Shown: positions 1 to 5,997 of the stretch, piece by piece
Layout of the letters: each line of letters begins with the position of its first letter
How positions within the stretch are numbered: the stretch's first letter is position 1
Origin: Bacteroidetes bacterium CG2_30_32_10
Lineage (GTDB): Bacteria > Bacteroidota > Bacteroidia > Bacteroidales > CG2-30-32-10
NCBI GenBank assembly: GCA_001872995.1
Contig: MNXO01000181.1
Span: forward strand, 1-8,363
DNA length: 8,363 nucleotides
Reading direction: 5' to 3'
The notes under the pieces: generated by a model
Databases searched by the model: none
What the model was told of the DNA's origin: nothing
What the model saw: the letters and a program-made list of their open reading frames with translations, nothing else
Program-made: the position numbers and the translations under genes

Positions 1-15
1 TAGAAAATTAAATTG

Positions 16-23
16 TATTTTTG
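16..23 (+). promoter_or_regulatory. Putative -7 promoter element for the YigZ-family gene
   Basis: TATTTTTG matches the Bacteroidota housekeeping -7 consensus TAnnTTTG. It lies 57 bases before the ATG at 81. The partner -33 TTG element would fall left of the window edge, so it cannot be checked. The match is short in AT-rich DNA and could be chance. Bases 1-80 otherwise show no gene. Confidence 0.3.
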
Positions 24-80
24 TTTTCGACACTGTACTAAAAAAATTAGTTTTTAGAGGTGCCCTAATTACTATCAAAA

Positions 81-695
81 ATGTTATTCGAAGACACCTA
101 TAAAACAATAGAAAAACCAGCAGAGGGCGTTTATAAAGATAGAGGGAGTAGGTTTATTGCTCTTGCATATCCTGCTACCACTCAAGAAGAAATTAAACAA
201 ATTCAGGCAGAACTACGAAAAAAGTATTACGATGCCCGACATCATTGTTTTGCCTATCTCTTAGGTTTCGATAAATCTGCCTATCGAATCAATGATGATG
301 GGGAACCATCTGGAACTGCTGGCAGACCAATATTTGGTGTAATTCAATCAAACGATTTAACCAACATTGTTATTATTGTGGTTCGTTACTTTGGTGGAAC
401 ACTCTTGGGCGTTAGAGGTTTGATAGATGCCTATAAGGGTGCTGCGGCAGATGCTATTAAAAATGCAACGATAGTTACCAAAACTATCCAAGAAATATAT
501 GAAATATCTTTCGACTATATTGCAATGAATACGGTGTTAAAAATTATTAAAGATAGCGAAGCTGCGATTATTTCAACTAAATATGAGCTTGATGGTAATA
601 TTTTATTTAAAATCAGGAAAAATCAATCAGATATAGTTTGTAAAAAGCTTCATAAAATTGAGAATCTAAGTTTAAAATATATCAGAACTGAATAA
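81..695 (+). CDS. yigZ: YigZ/IMPACT-family protein
   Basis: This is a 204-residue cytoplasmic protein of the YigZ/IMPACT family, at the family's usual bacterial length. The IMPACT N-terminal domain covers about residues 15-125. It carries two family signatures: NDDGEPSGTAGRPI at 71-84 and VVRYFGGTLLGVRGL at 100-114, followed by DAY at 116-118. Residues from about 135 to the end match in position the small ferredoxin-like YigZ C-terminal domain (DUF1949). The eukaryotic relative IMPACT acts in translational control through GCN1, but the bacterial function is not firmly established; a nucleic-acid or translation-related role is only inferred. The ATG at 81 is preceded by an in-frame stop at 66-68, and no other ATG lies between. 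The leader is A-rich with no Shine-Dalgarno sequence. The helicase gene follows after 112 bases on the same strand. Confidence 0.93.
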   Translation: MLFEDTYKTIEKPAEGVYKDRGSRFIALAYPATTQEEIKQIQAELRKKYYDARHHCFAYLLGFDKSAYRINDDGEPSGTAGRPIFGVIQSNDLTNIVIIVVRYFGGTLLGVRGLIDAYKGAAADAIKNATIVTKTIQEIYEISFDYIAMNTVLKIIKDSEAAIISTKYELDGNILFKIRKNQSDIVCKKLHKIENLSLKYIRTE

Positions 696-754
696 ATATC
701 TTAGAGCTACAAAAGATAAAATATTATTTTGTTAAGAAATAAATAGAAAAAACA

Positions 755-787
755 GCCAAAAGTTTAATCAAAAAGTATATTTTTGGC
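755..787. promoter_or_regulatory. Putative helicase promoter: -7 element inside an inverted repeat
   Basis: TATTTTTG at 778-785 matches the TAnnTTTG -7 consensus and would start a transcript with a leader of under 20 bases before the TTG at 808. A 7-bp inverted repeat, GCCAAAA at 755-761 and TTTTGGC at 781-787, spans and overlaps the element. No clear -33 TTG is seen at the expected spacing. The repeat could be an operator or chance in AT-rich DNA. Confidence 0.3.
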
Positions 788-807
788 AAAATTTAATTAA
801 AAAGCAA

Positions 808-3123
808 TTGGAAAACATTTTAGATAAACTTAATGATGTTCAAAGACAAGCGGTAGAATGCACTGATGGTCCTGTAATGGTTATTGCTGGGGCAGGTTCA
901 GGTAAAACGAGAGTCTTAACATATCGAATTGCTCATTTGCTTAGCAAAGGTGTAGATGCTTTTAATGTACTTGCGCTTACATTTACCAATAAAGCAGCAA
1001 AGGAAATGAAAGAAAGAGTAATTTGCCTTTTAGGAAGTTCGGAAGCGATGAATGTGTGGATGGGCACTTTTCACTCTATTTTTGCACGCATTCTTCGTAT
1101 AGAAGCTGATAAATTGGGCTATCCATCAAATTTTACTATTTATGACACCGATGATTCTAAAAGCGTAATTAAAACCATTCTTAAAGAACAAAATCTGGAC
1201 GACAAAATGTATCCTGTTAATTTTGTGCTAGGACGCATTTCTGCTGCAAAATCAAACTTAATTTCTGTTGCTGATTATAATAATAATGCTGAAATTCAAA
1301 CACAAGACCGTGCAGCAGGAAAACCTCAAATAGGAACCCTTTATTCGCTTTACAATCAAAGATGTCGAAAATCTTCGGCAATGGATTTTGATGATTTGCT
1401 CTACAATACGAATGTTTTGTTTCGCGATTTTACCGATGTTCTCTATAAATACCAACAAAAATTTAAATATATTTTGGTTGATGAATATCAAGATACTAAT
1501 TATGCGCAATATTTAATTGTTAAAAAACTGGCAGCAAACAACGAAAATATTTGTGTGGTTGGCGATGATGCCCAAAGTATTTATGCATTTCGAGGGGCAA
1601 ATATTGAAAATATTTTAAATTTTAAGAAAGACTATGCCGATGCCAAGGTGTTTAAACTGGAGCAGAATTATCGCTCTACGAAAAATATTGTAAACGCTGC
1701 CAATAGCATTATTATTAATAATAAAGACCAGATATTTAAAGAAATTTGGACCGAAAATGAAGAAGGACCAAAAATTCAGCTTTTCAAAACTTCTACTGAT
1801 AATGAAGAGGGGATGAGCGTGGCGAGTTCCATTTTTGAAAATAAAATGAACTTTCAATTAAATAATAGTGATTTTGCTATTTTGTATCGCACCAATGCCC
1901 AATCCAGGGCAATGGAAGAAGCATTAAGAAAACTAAATGTTCCATACCGCATTTTTGGAGGATTGTCTTTTTATAAACGCAAGGAAGTAAAAGACTTGAT
2001 TGCCTATTTTCGTTTAACAATTAATCATAATGACGAAGAAGCCTTATATCGCATTATCAACTATCCTGCTAGGGGAATTGGCAAAACAACCCTTGAAAAG
2101 ATTATGGTGGTTGCTAACGAAAATGATACTTCTATTTGGAATATAATCAGTAATTTACAGCAATTTAATGCTGCTCTTAGCTTTAATAGCGGAACAATAA
2201 CAAAGATTTCTGATTTTGTTACTATGATTAGAAGCTATGCAACTTATCTTAACGATAAAAATGCCTTTGAACTTGCAAACCATATTGCTGCTTCTTCTGG
2301 AATATTAAGAGACTTAAGAGAAGATAAAACTCCCGAAGGAATTAGCAGGCAAGAAAACATTGAAGAGTTGCTAAATAGTATTAAAGACCTTGTTGACAAA
2401 GAAAATGATAGCGATAATGAAGAGCAAAACATTTCACTCAATCGTTTTATGGAAGATATTGCCTTAATAACTGACTCCGATAAAGATGATAAAGAAAACA
2501 ATGACAAAGTTTCTTTAATGACAATTCATGCAGCAAAAGGACTTGAATTTCCTTATGTATTTGTGGTTGGAATGGAAGAAAATCTATTCCCTTCTCAGCT
2601 ATCACTTAGTTCGAGAACCGATTTGGAAGAAGAACGAAGATTGTTCTATGTGGCAATAACCAGAGCAATGAAAAAGCTCACTTTATCTTATTCAGAAAGT
2701 CGTTATCGTTGGGGAAACTTAACGTTATGTGAAATAAGTCGCTTTGTTGATGAAATAAACGAGAAATGTATTGATTTTCCTCAAAAACAAATAAACACTA
2801 GTTCATTTAACTATACAAAGAAATTTGAACCTAAAGAAAAACCTTTTGTTGTTCAGCAAGAGCCGCCACTATCTATTGCCAAAAAGAAACTAACAAAAGT
2901 TAGTAGTATTTCAAACAACTCAAACTCAAGTGCAGACGATAGTTTTAATGCTGTTAATATTGGTGAAATCGCAATTGGAATGGATGTAGAACATCAACGG
3001 TTTGGAAAAGGGAAGGTGCTCCAATTAGAAGGCAACGATTCAAATACCAAAGCATTAATTAGTTTTAATGGGGTTGGAGAAAAACAGTTGTTGCTCAAAT
3101 TTGCTAAACTTAAAATATTATAG
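808..3123 (+). CDS. pcrA: UvrD/PcrA-type superfamily 1A DNA helicase
   Basis: This is a 771-residue ATP-dependent 3'-5' DNA helicase of the UvrD/PcrA/Rep group. Members act in nucleotide excision repair, clearing stalled replication forks and removing recombinase filaments. All superfamily 1A motifs are present: Q motif around Q12, Walker A AGAGSGKTR at 27-35, Walker B VDEYQD at 224-229, motif III GDDAQSIYAFRG at 252-263, NYRS at 287-290, motif V TIHAAKGLE at 572-580, and motif VI VAITRA at 615-620 with the arginine finger R619. The last 50 or so residues, with a GMDVEHQRFGKGKV segment, resemble the C-terminal Tudor-like domain by which PcrA contacts RNA polymerase. That favours PcrA/UvrD over Rep. 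The start is TTG: the frame is open back to a stop at 733-735 but holds no ATG or GTG, and the N-terminus MENILDKLNDVQRQAV aligns with the normal family start. An acidic, Asn-rich stretch at about 525-565 precedes motif V, where this family is often acidic. Confidence 0.96.
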   Translation: MENILDKLNDVQRQAVECTDGPVMVIAGAGSGKTRVLTYRIAHLLSKGVDAFNVLALTFTNKAAKEMKERVICLLGSSEAMNVWMGTFHSIFARILRIEADKLGYPSNFTIYDTDDSKSVIKTILKEQNLDDKMYPVNFVLGRISAAKSNLISVADYNNNAEIQTQDRAAGKPQIGTLYSLYNQRCRKSSAMDFDDLLYNTNVLFRDFTDVLYKYQQKFKYILVDEYQDTNYAQYLIVKKLAANNENICVVGDDAQSIYAFRGANIENILNFKKDYADAKVFKLEQNYRSTKNIVNAANSIIINNKDQIFKEIWTENEEGPKIQLFKTSTDNEEGMSVASSIFENKMNFQLNNSDFAILYRTNAQSRAMEEALRKLNVPYRIFGGLSFYKRKEVKDLIAYFRLTINHNDEEALYRIINYPARGIGKTTLEKIMVVANENDTSIWNIISNLQQFNAALSFNSGTITKISDFVTMIRSYATYLNDKNAFELANHIAASSGILRDLREDKTPEGISRQENIEELLNSIKDLVDKENDSDNEEQNISLNRFMEDIALITDSDKDDKENNDKVSLMTIHAAKGLEFPYVFVVGMEENLFPSQLSLSSRTDLEEERRLFYVAITRAMKKLTLSYSESRYRWGNLTLCEISRFVDEINEKCIDFPQKQINTSSFNYTKKFEPKEKPFVVQQEPPLSIAKKKLTKVSSISNNSNSSADDSFNAVNIGEIAIGMDVEHQRFGKGKVLQLEGNDSNTKALISFNGVGEKQLLLKFAKLKIL

Positions 3124-3141
3124 TATTACAATTAATTTTAT

Positions 3142-3149
3142 TATTTTTG
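3142..3149 (+). promoter_or_regulatory. Putative -7 promoter element upstream of the DUF4290 gene
   Basis: TATTTTTG matches TAnnTTTG and lies 129 bases before the ATG at 3279, within the 155-base gap after the helicase. No convincing -33 TTG is seen upstream. If used, it would give a leader of about 120 bases. The gap is very AT-rich, so confidence is low. I see no strong terminator for the helicase in this gap. Confidence 0.25.
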
Positions 3150-3278
3150 TAAAAATATGCATAAGCAATTATTGAAATAATTTAAAATATTAATTTCTCT
3201 TTTTATTGCCTTTCCTTTGTTTGAATACAAATTTATTTTTAAAAGCCTAATTTATTAATAAGACCTAAATTTATTTTA

Positions 3279-3908
3279 ATGGAATACAACACTACACGTA
3301 GTAAATTGAATATTTCCGAATATGGTAGAAATATTCAAAAAATGATTGAGCATACCATGAGCATTGAAGATAAGGAAAAAAGAAATCAATTGGCAAAAGC
3401 TATTATTGCTGTAATGGGTCAATTGAATCCTCATTTGCGTGATGTTACCGATTTTAAACACAAATTGTGGGATCATCTGTTCATTATGTCCGATTTTAAA
3501 TTAGATGTAGATTCTCCATATCCCATTCCTTCGGCTGAAAGCTTGAAAACGAAACCACAAAAACTAAATTATCCCTATAATCATATATTGTTTAAATATT
3601 ATGGAAAAAATATTGAACTGATTATTAAAAAAGTGATTGACATCCCAGAAGGACCAGAACACGATTTTGCTATAGAAACTATTGCCAATCATCTTAAAAA
3701 GTCTTATTTGAAGTGGAATCGCGACTCAGTTACTGATGAAGTTATTGCAGAACACCTTTCTAATTTATCAAATGGCAAACTCATTCTTAAAAAAGAAGTG
3801 GTTTTAATTAATGCTCCTGCATTAATTCAAAATAATAAAAAGAAGAAATTTATTAAACACGTCAATCCTTCTAATTTTAGCAACAACAAACCCAAAAAAA
3901 ATATTTAA
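3279..3908 (+). CDS. DUF4290 domain-containing protein
   Basis: This 209-residue cytoplasmic protein matches the DUF4290 family, which I know from Bacteroidota and which has no assigned biochemical function. The family-like blocks are EYGRNIQ at 14-20, NPHLRDV at 50-56, FKHKLWDHL at 59-67 and LDVDSPYP at 75-82. The sequence is mostly helical in character with no signal peptide or membrane segment. It ends in a Lys/Asn-rich tail from about residue 185 that is probably disordered. The ATG at 3279 follows an A/T-rich leader without a Shine-Dalgarno sequence. The gene ends 62 bases before murA on the same strand. From memory, this DUF4290-murA order recurs in other Bacteroidota, which suggests a link to cell-wall synthesis or its control. 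That functional link is inference. Confidence 0.88.
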   Translation: MEYNTTRSKLNISEYGRNIQKMIEHTMSIEDKEKRNQLAKAIIAVMGQLNPHLRDVTDFKHKLWDHLFIMSDFKLDVDSPYPIPSAESLKTKPQKLNYPYNHILFKYYGKNIELIIKKVIDIPEGPEHDFAIETIANHLKKSYLKWNRDSVTDEVIAEHLSNLSNGKLILKKEVVLINAPALIQNNKKKKFIKHVNPSNFSNNKPKKNI

Positions 3909-3914
3909 TCTCAA

Positions 3915-3944
3915 TTGCTTTTTCTAAAAATCCGCTTATATTTA
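3915..3944 (+). promoter_or_regulatory. Putative murA promoter (TTG-N19-TATATTTA)
   Basis: TTG at 3915-3917 is followed after exactly 19 bases by TATATTTA at 3937-3944. This is one base off the Bacteroidota -7 consensus TAnnTTTG and at the expected -33/-7 spacing. It would place the transcript start roughly 20 bases before the murA ATG at 3971. If real, murA can be transcribed independently of the DUF4290 gene. Confidence 0.4.
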
Positions 3945-3954
3945 CAATTGTAAA
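3941..3954. promoter_or_regulatory. Perfect 14-bp palindrome overlapping the putative murA promoter
   Basis: TTTACAATTGTAAA reads identically on both strands. It overlaps the last four bases of the putative -7 element and reaches the expected transcript start, the classic place for a repressor site. It is followed by no T-tract, so it is not an obvious terminator. No known regulator is recognised, and AT-rich DNA makes short palindromes common. Confidence 0.3.
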
Positions 3955-3970
3955 ATAATTCAGCACATAA

Positions 3971-5275
3971 ATGAATACATTTGAAATAATTGGTGGAAAA
4001 AGATTAAGCGGAGAAATTACGCCACAAGGAGCAAAAAACGAGGCGCTTCAAGTTATTTGTGCCACCCTGCTTACTTCCGAAAAAGTTAAAATTAGCAATA
4101 TTCCTGACATCCAAGATGTCAATAAACTTATATCTTTGCTAATAGATTTGGGTGTGAAAGTCGAAAAAACTGCCAACGAAGAATTCACTTTCCAAGCAGA
4201 TGATGTTAATATCGATTTTCTTGATTCTCCCGAATTTAGAAACAAGGGTTCTATGCTCAGAGGCTCTATTATGATTGTAGGTCCATTGCTTTCGAGGTTT
4301 GGGAAAGGGTATATTCCAAAACCTGGTGGCGATAAAATAGGAAGAAGACGTTTAGATACACACTTTCTTGCTTTGCAAGACCTTGGTGCCAAATTCGAGT
4401 ATCTTGTGGATGAAAACTTTTATAAAGTGGATGCCAAGGAACTTAAAGGTTGTTACATATTGTTAGATGAAGCTTCTGTTACTGGTACTGCAAATATTAT
4501 TATGGCTGCGGTACTTGCTAAGGGAATAACTACCATTTTTAATGCTGCTTGCGAACCTTATGTGCAACAGCTTTGCAAAATGCTCAATAATATGGGCGCT
4601 AAAATTGATGGAGTTGCTTCAAACTTGCTAAAAATTGAAGGCGTGAAAGAACTTAATGGATGTGCTCATCGATTATTACCCGATATGATTGAAGTTGGTA
4701 GCTTTATTGGGTTGGCAGCAATGACACAATCGGAACTAACTATTAAAAATGTGAGTTATCAATCACTTGGAATAATCCCTAATGTTTTTAGAAAGATTGG
4801 TATCAAATTAGAGCAATCGAAAGACGATATTTTTATTCCGCAACAAGACCATTACGAAGTGGAAACATTTATAGATGGTTCCATTATGACAATTGCAGAT
4901 GCACCTTGGCCCGGTTTTACGCCAGACTTGTTAAGTGTGGTTCTTGTTGTTGCTACACAAGCAAAAGGAAGCGTGCTCATTCATCAGAAAATGTTTGAAA
5001 GCAGATTGTTTTTTGTAGATAAATTGATTGACATGGGTGCTCAAATAATACTTTGCGACCCGCATAGAGCTACTGTCATTGGTCTTAACAGAATGTTCCC
5101 TTTAAGAGGGATAGAAATGACTTCTCCCGATATACGTGCTGGAGTTTCGCTGCTAATAGCTGCACTTTCTGCCGAAGGTAAAAGTTTAATTCATAATATT
5201 GAGCAAATAGACAGGGGCTATCAAAATATTGATACCCGTTTAAATAAAATTGGTGCAAGTATTGTTAGGAAATAA
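3971..5275 (+). CDS. murA: UDP-N-acetylglucosamine 1-carboxyvinyltransferase (MurA)
   Basis: MurA transfers enolpyruvate from phosphoenolpyruvate to UDP-GlcNAc, the first committed step of peptidoglycan synthesis, in the cytoplasm. The 434 residues are slightly longer than the roughly 420 of E. coli MurA. Conserved features are K22-N23 in GAKNEAL (substrate binding), TGTANIIMAA at 171-180, D319 in the FTPD segment (equivalent to E. coli D305), and R389 in IRAGVSLL (equivalent to R397), followed by the family-typical IDRGYQNI. The active-site loop reads PGGDKIGRRRLDTH, so D121 replaces the usual catalytic-loop Cys115 of E. coli. That is the residue alkylated by fosfomycin, and natural Cys-to-Asp MurA enzymes are active but resistant, so intrinsic resistance at the target is predicted. 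The ATG at 3971 has an A-rich leader and gives the standard N-terminus. The gene lies 62 bases after the DUF4290 gene. Confidence 0.97.
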   Translation: MNTFEIIGGKRLSGEITPQGAKNEALQVICATLLTSEKVKISNIPDIQDVNKLISLLIDLGVKVEKTANEEFTFQADDVNIDFLDSPEFRNKGSMLRGSIMIVGPLLSRFGKGYIPKPGGDKIGRRRLDTHFLALQDLGAKFEYLVDENFYKVDAKELKGCYILLDEASVTGTANIIMAAVLAKGITTIFNAACEPYVQQLCKMLNNMGAKIDGVASNLLKIEGVKELNGCAHRLLPDMIEVGSFIGLAAMTQSELTIKNVSYQSLGIIPNVFRKIGIKLEQSKDDIFIPQQDHYEVETFIDGSIMTIADAPWPGFTPDLLSVVLVVATQAKGSVLIHQKMFESRLFFVDKLIDMGAQIILCDPHRATVIGLNRMFPLRGIEMTSPDIRAGVSLLIAALSAEGKSLIHNIEQIDRGYQNIDTRLNKIGASIVRK

Positions 5276-5282
5276 AAGAAGT

Positions 5283-5313
5283 CCTAAGTAAATTTTAAGT
5301 ACTTATAGGTTTG
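5283..5313 (+). promoter_or_regulatory. Putative promoter of the thioredoxin-like gene with a nearby inverted repeat
   Basis: TAGGTTTG at 5306-5313 fits TAnnTTTG exactly and would give a leader of roughly 30 bases before the ATG at 5353. No -33 TTG is seen at 17-23 bases. Just upstream, CCTAAGTA (5283-5290) and TACTTATAGG (5300-5309) form an imperfect inverted repeat running into the -7 element. It could be an operator or a weak hairpin behind murA. Confidence 0.35.
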
Positions 5314-5352
5314 AAAAGGCATTATAATTGATATAATAAAAAAAATACTTTT

Positions 5353-5922
5353 ATGAAAAAGAAACTTTTGTTTACCACCTTGATACTGGCAATTTTCATA
5401 TTTCCTTCCTTCATTCCTGTTCATAATAGTTATAATCTGAATATTAAAAATAACGACACTATTATTGGTATCGAAATTGGAAATCGAGCTCCAGACATTT
5501 CAATTGCAAATAAAGAAGGTAACATTATTAAACTCTCTTCATTACAAGGTAAAATTGTATTGATAGATTTCTGGGCTTCTTGGTGCGGTCCTTGCCGTAA
5601 GGAAAACCCTATATTACTTTATGTTTATAAAAAATACCAAAACAAAATTTTTATTGATAGTGCTCAAGGTTTTACCGTATATAGTATTTCACTTGATAAA
5701 AATAAAAAAGCATGGCTTGAGGCAATTGAAAAAGACAAATTAAGCTGGGAAAATCATGTGTGTAGCTTTAAAGACTGGAAAGATAGTGCTTCTATTATAT
5801 ATAGAATAAAAGGGACTGGCATTCCGATGAATTGGTTGATTGATAAAAACGGCATTATTCTTGATAAAAACCTAAGAGGAAAGCGATTAGAAGCTGCTTT
5901 GAAAAAGATTGTGAAAAGCTAA
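5353..5922 (+). CDS. Secreted or membrane-anchored TlpA/ResA-like thioredoxin
   Basis: This 189-residue thiol-disulfide oxidoreductase of the TlpA/ResA group is predicted to act outside the cytoplasm, reducing disulfides in envelope proteins or apocytochromes. Residues 1-23 form a signal peptide or single N-terminal anchor: MKKK followed by a hydrophobic stretch. There is no lipobox cysteine, so it is not a lipoprotein. The thioredoxin fold runs from about residue 42. The redox motif WCGPC is at 77-81 within VLIDFWASWCGPCRKE, and the cis-proline is P158 in GTGIPMNW. A third cysteine, C137 in the HVCSF segment, lies outside the motif; its role is unknown. The ATG at 5353 begins exactly at the signal peptide. 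The physiological partner cannot be told, because no cytochrome-maturation gene is adjacent. Confidence 0.92.
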   Translation: MKKKLLFTTLILAIFIFPSFIPVHNSYNLNIKNNDTIIGIEIGNRAPDISIANKEGNIIKLSSLQGKIVLIDFWASWCGPCRKENPILLYVYKKYQNKIFIDSAQGFTVYSISLDKNKKAWLEAIEKDKLSWENHVCSFKDWKDSASIIYRIKGTGIPMNWLIDKNGIILDKNLRGKRLEAALKKIVKS

Positions 5923-5933
5923 AGAGTATATAG

Positions 5934-5967
5934 TTGTAAGTATTTAATAATAGAATGACTACATTTG
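5934..5967 (+). promoter_or_regulatory. Putative promoter of the kelch lipoprotein gene
   Basis: TACATTTG at 5960-5967 is an exact match to TAnnTTTG. TTG at 5934-5936 lies 23 bases upstream, the long end of the spacing reported for Flavobacterium promoters. The transcript would start around 5974, about 25 bases before the ATA codon at 5998 where the reading frame appears to begin. This agrees better with a start near 5998 than with one far upstream. Confidence 0.4.
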
Positions 5968-5997
5968 TAACGAATAACTTAAACAAACAAAATATAA

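Noticed and set aside
1258..1857. Leftward open frames of 80 codons or more inside the helicase gene
   Set aside because: They lie antisense to conserved helicase motifs; their translations are low-complexity, rich in Ile/Phe/Asn, and have no domain signature.
2244..2507. Leftward open frame with a Ser/Leu-rich translation inside the helicase gene
   Set aside because: It is the antisense shadow of an acidic, Glu/Asp/Lys-rich helicase segment, which produces Ser/Leu runs on the opposite strand.
3167..3182. Inverted repeat AATTATT-GA-AATAATT after the helicase gene, considered as a terminator
   Set aside because: The stem contains only A/T pairs with a 2-base loop and no following T-tract, so chance in AT-rich DNA is more likely.
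3276..3476. Leftward open frame opposite the DUF4290 gene
   Set aside because: It is antisense to the conserved NPHLRDV and FKHKLWDHL blocks and has no protein-like features.
4048..4392. Leftward 114-codon open frame inside murA
   Set aside because: It is antisense to the MurA active-site loop region and is explained fully by the murA frame.
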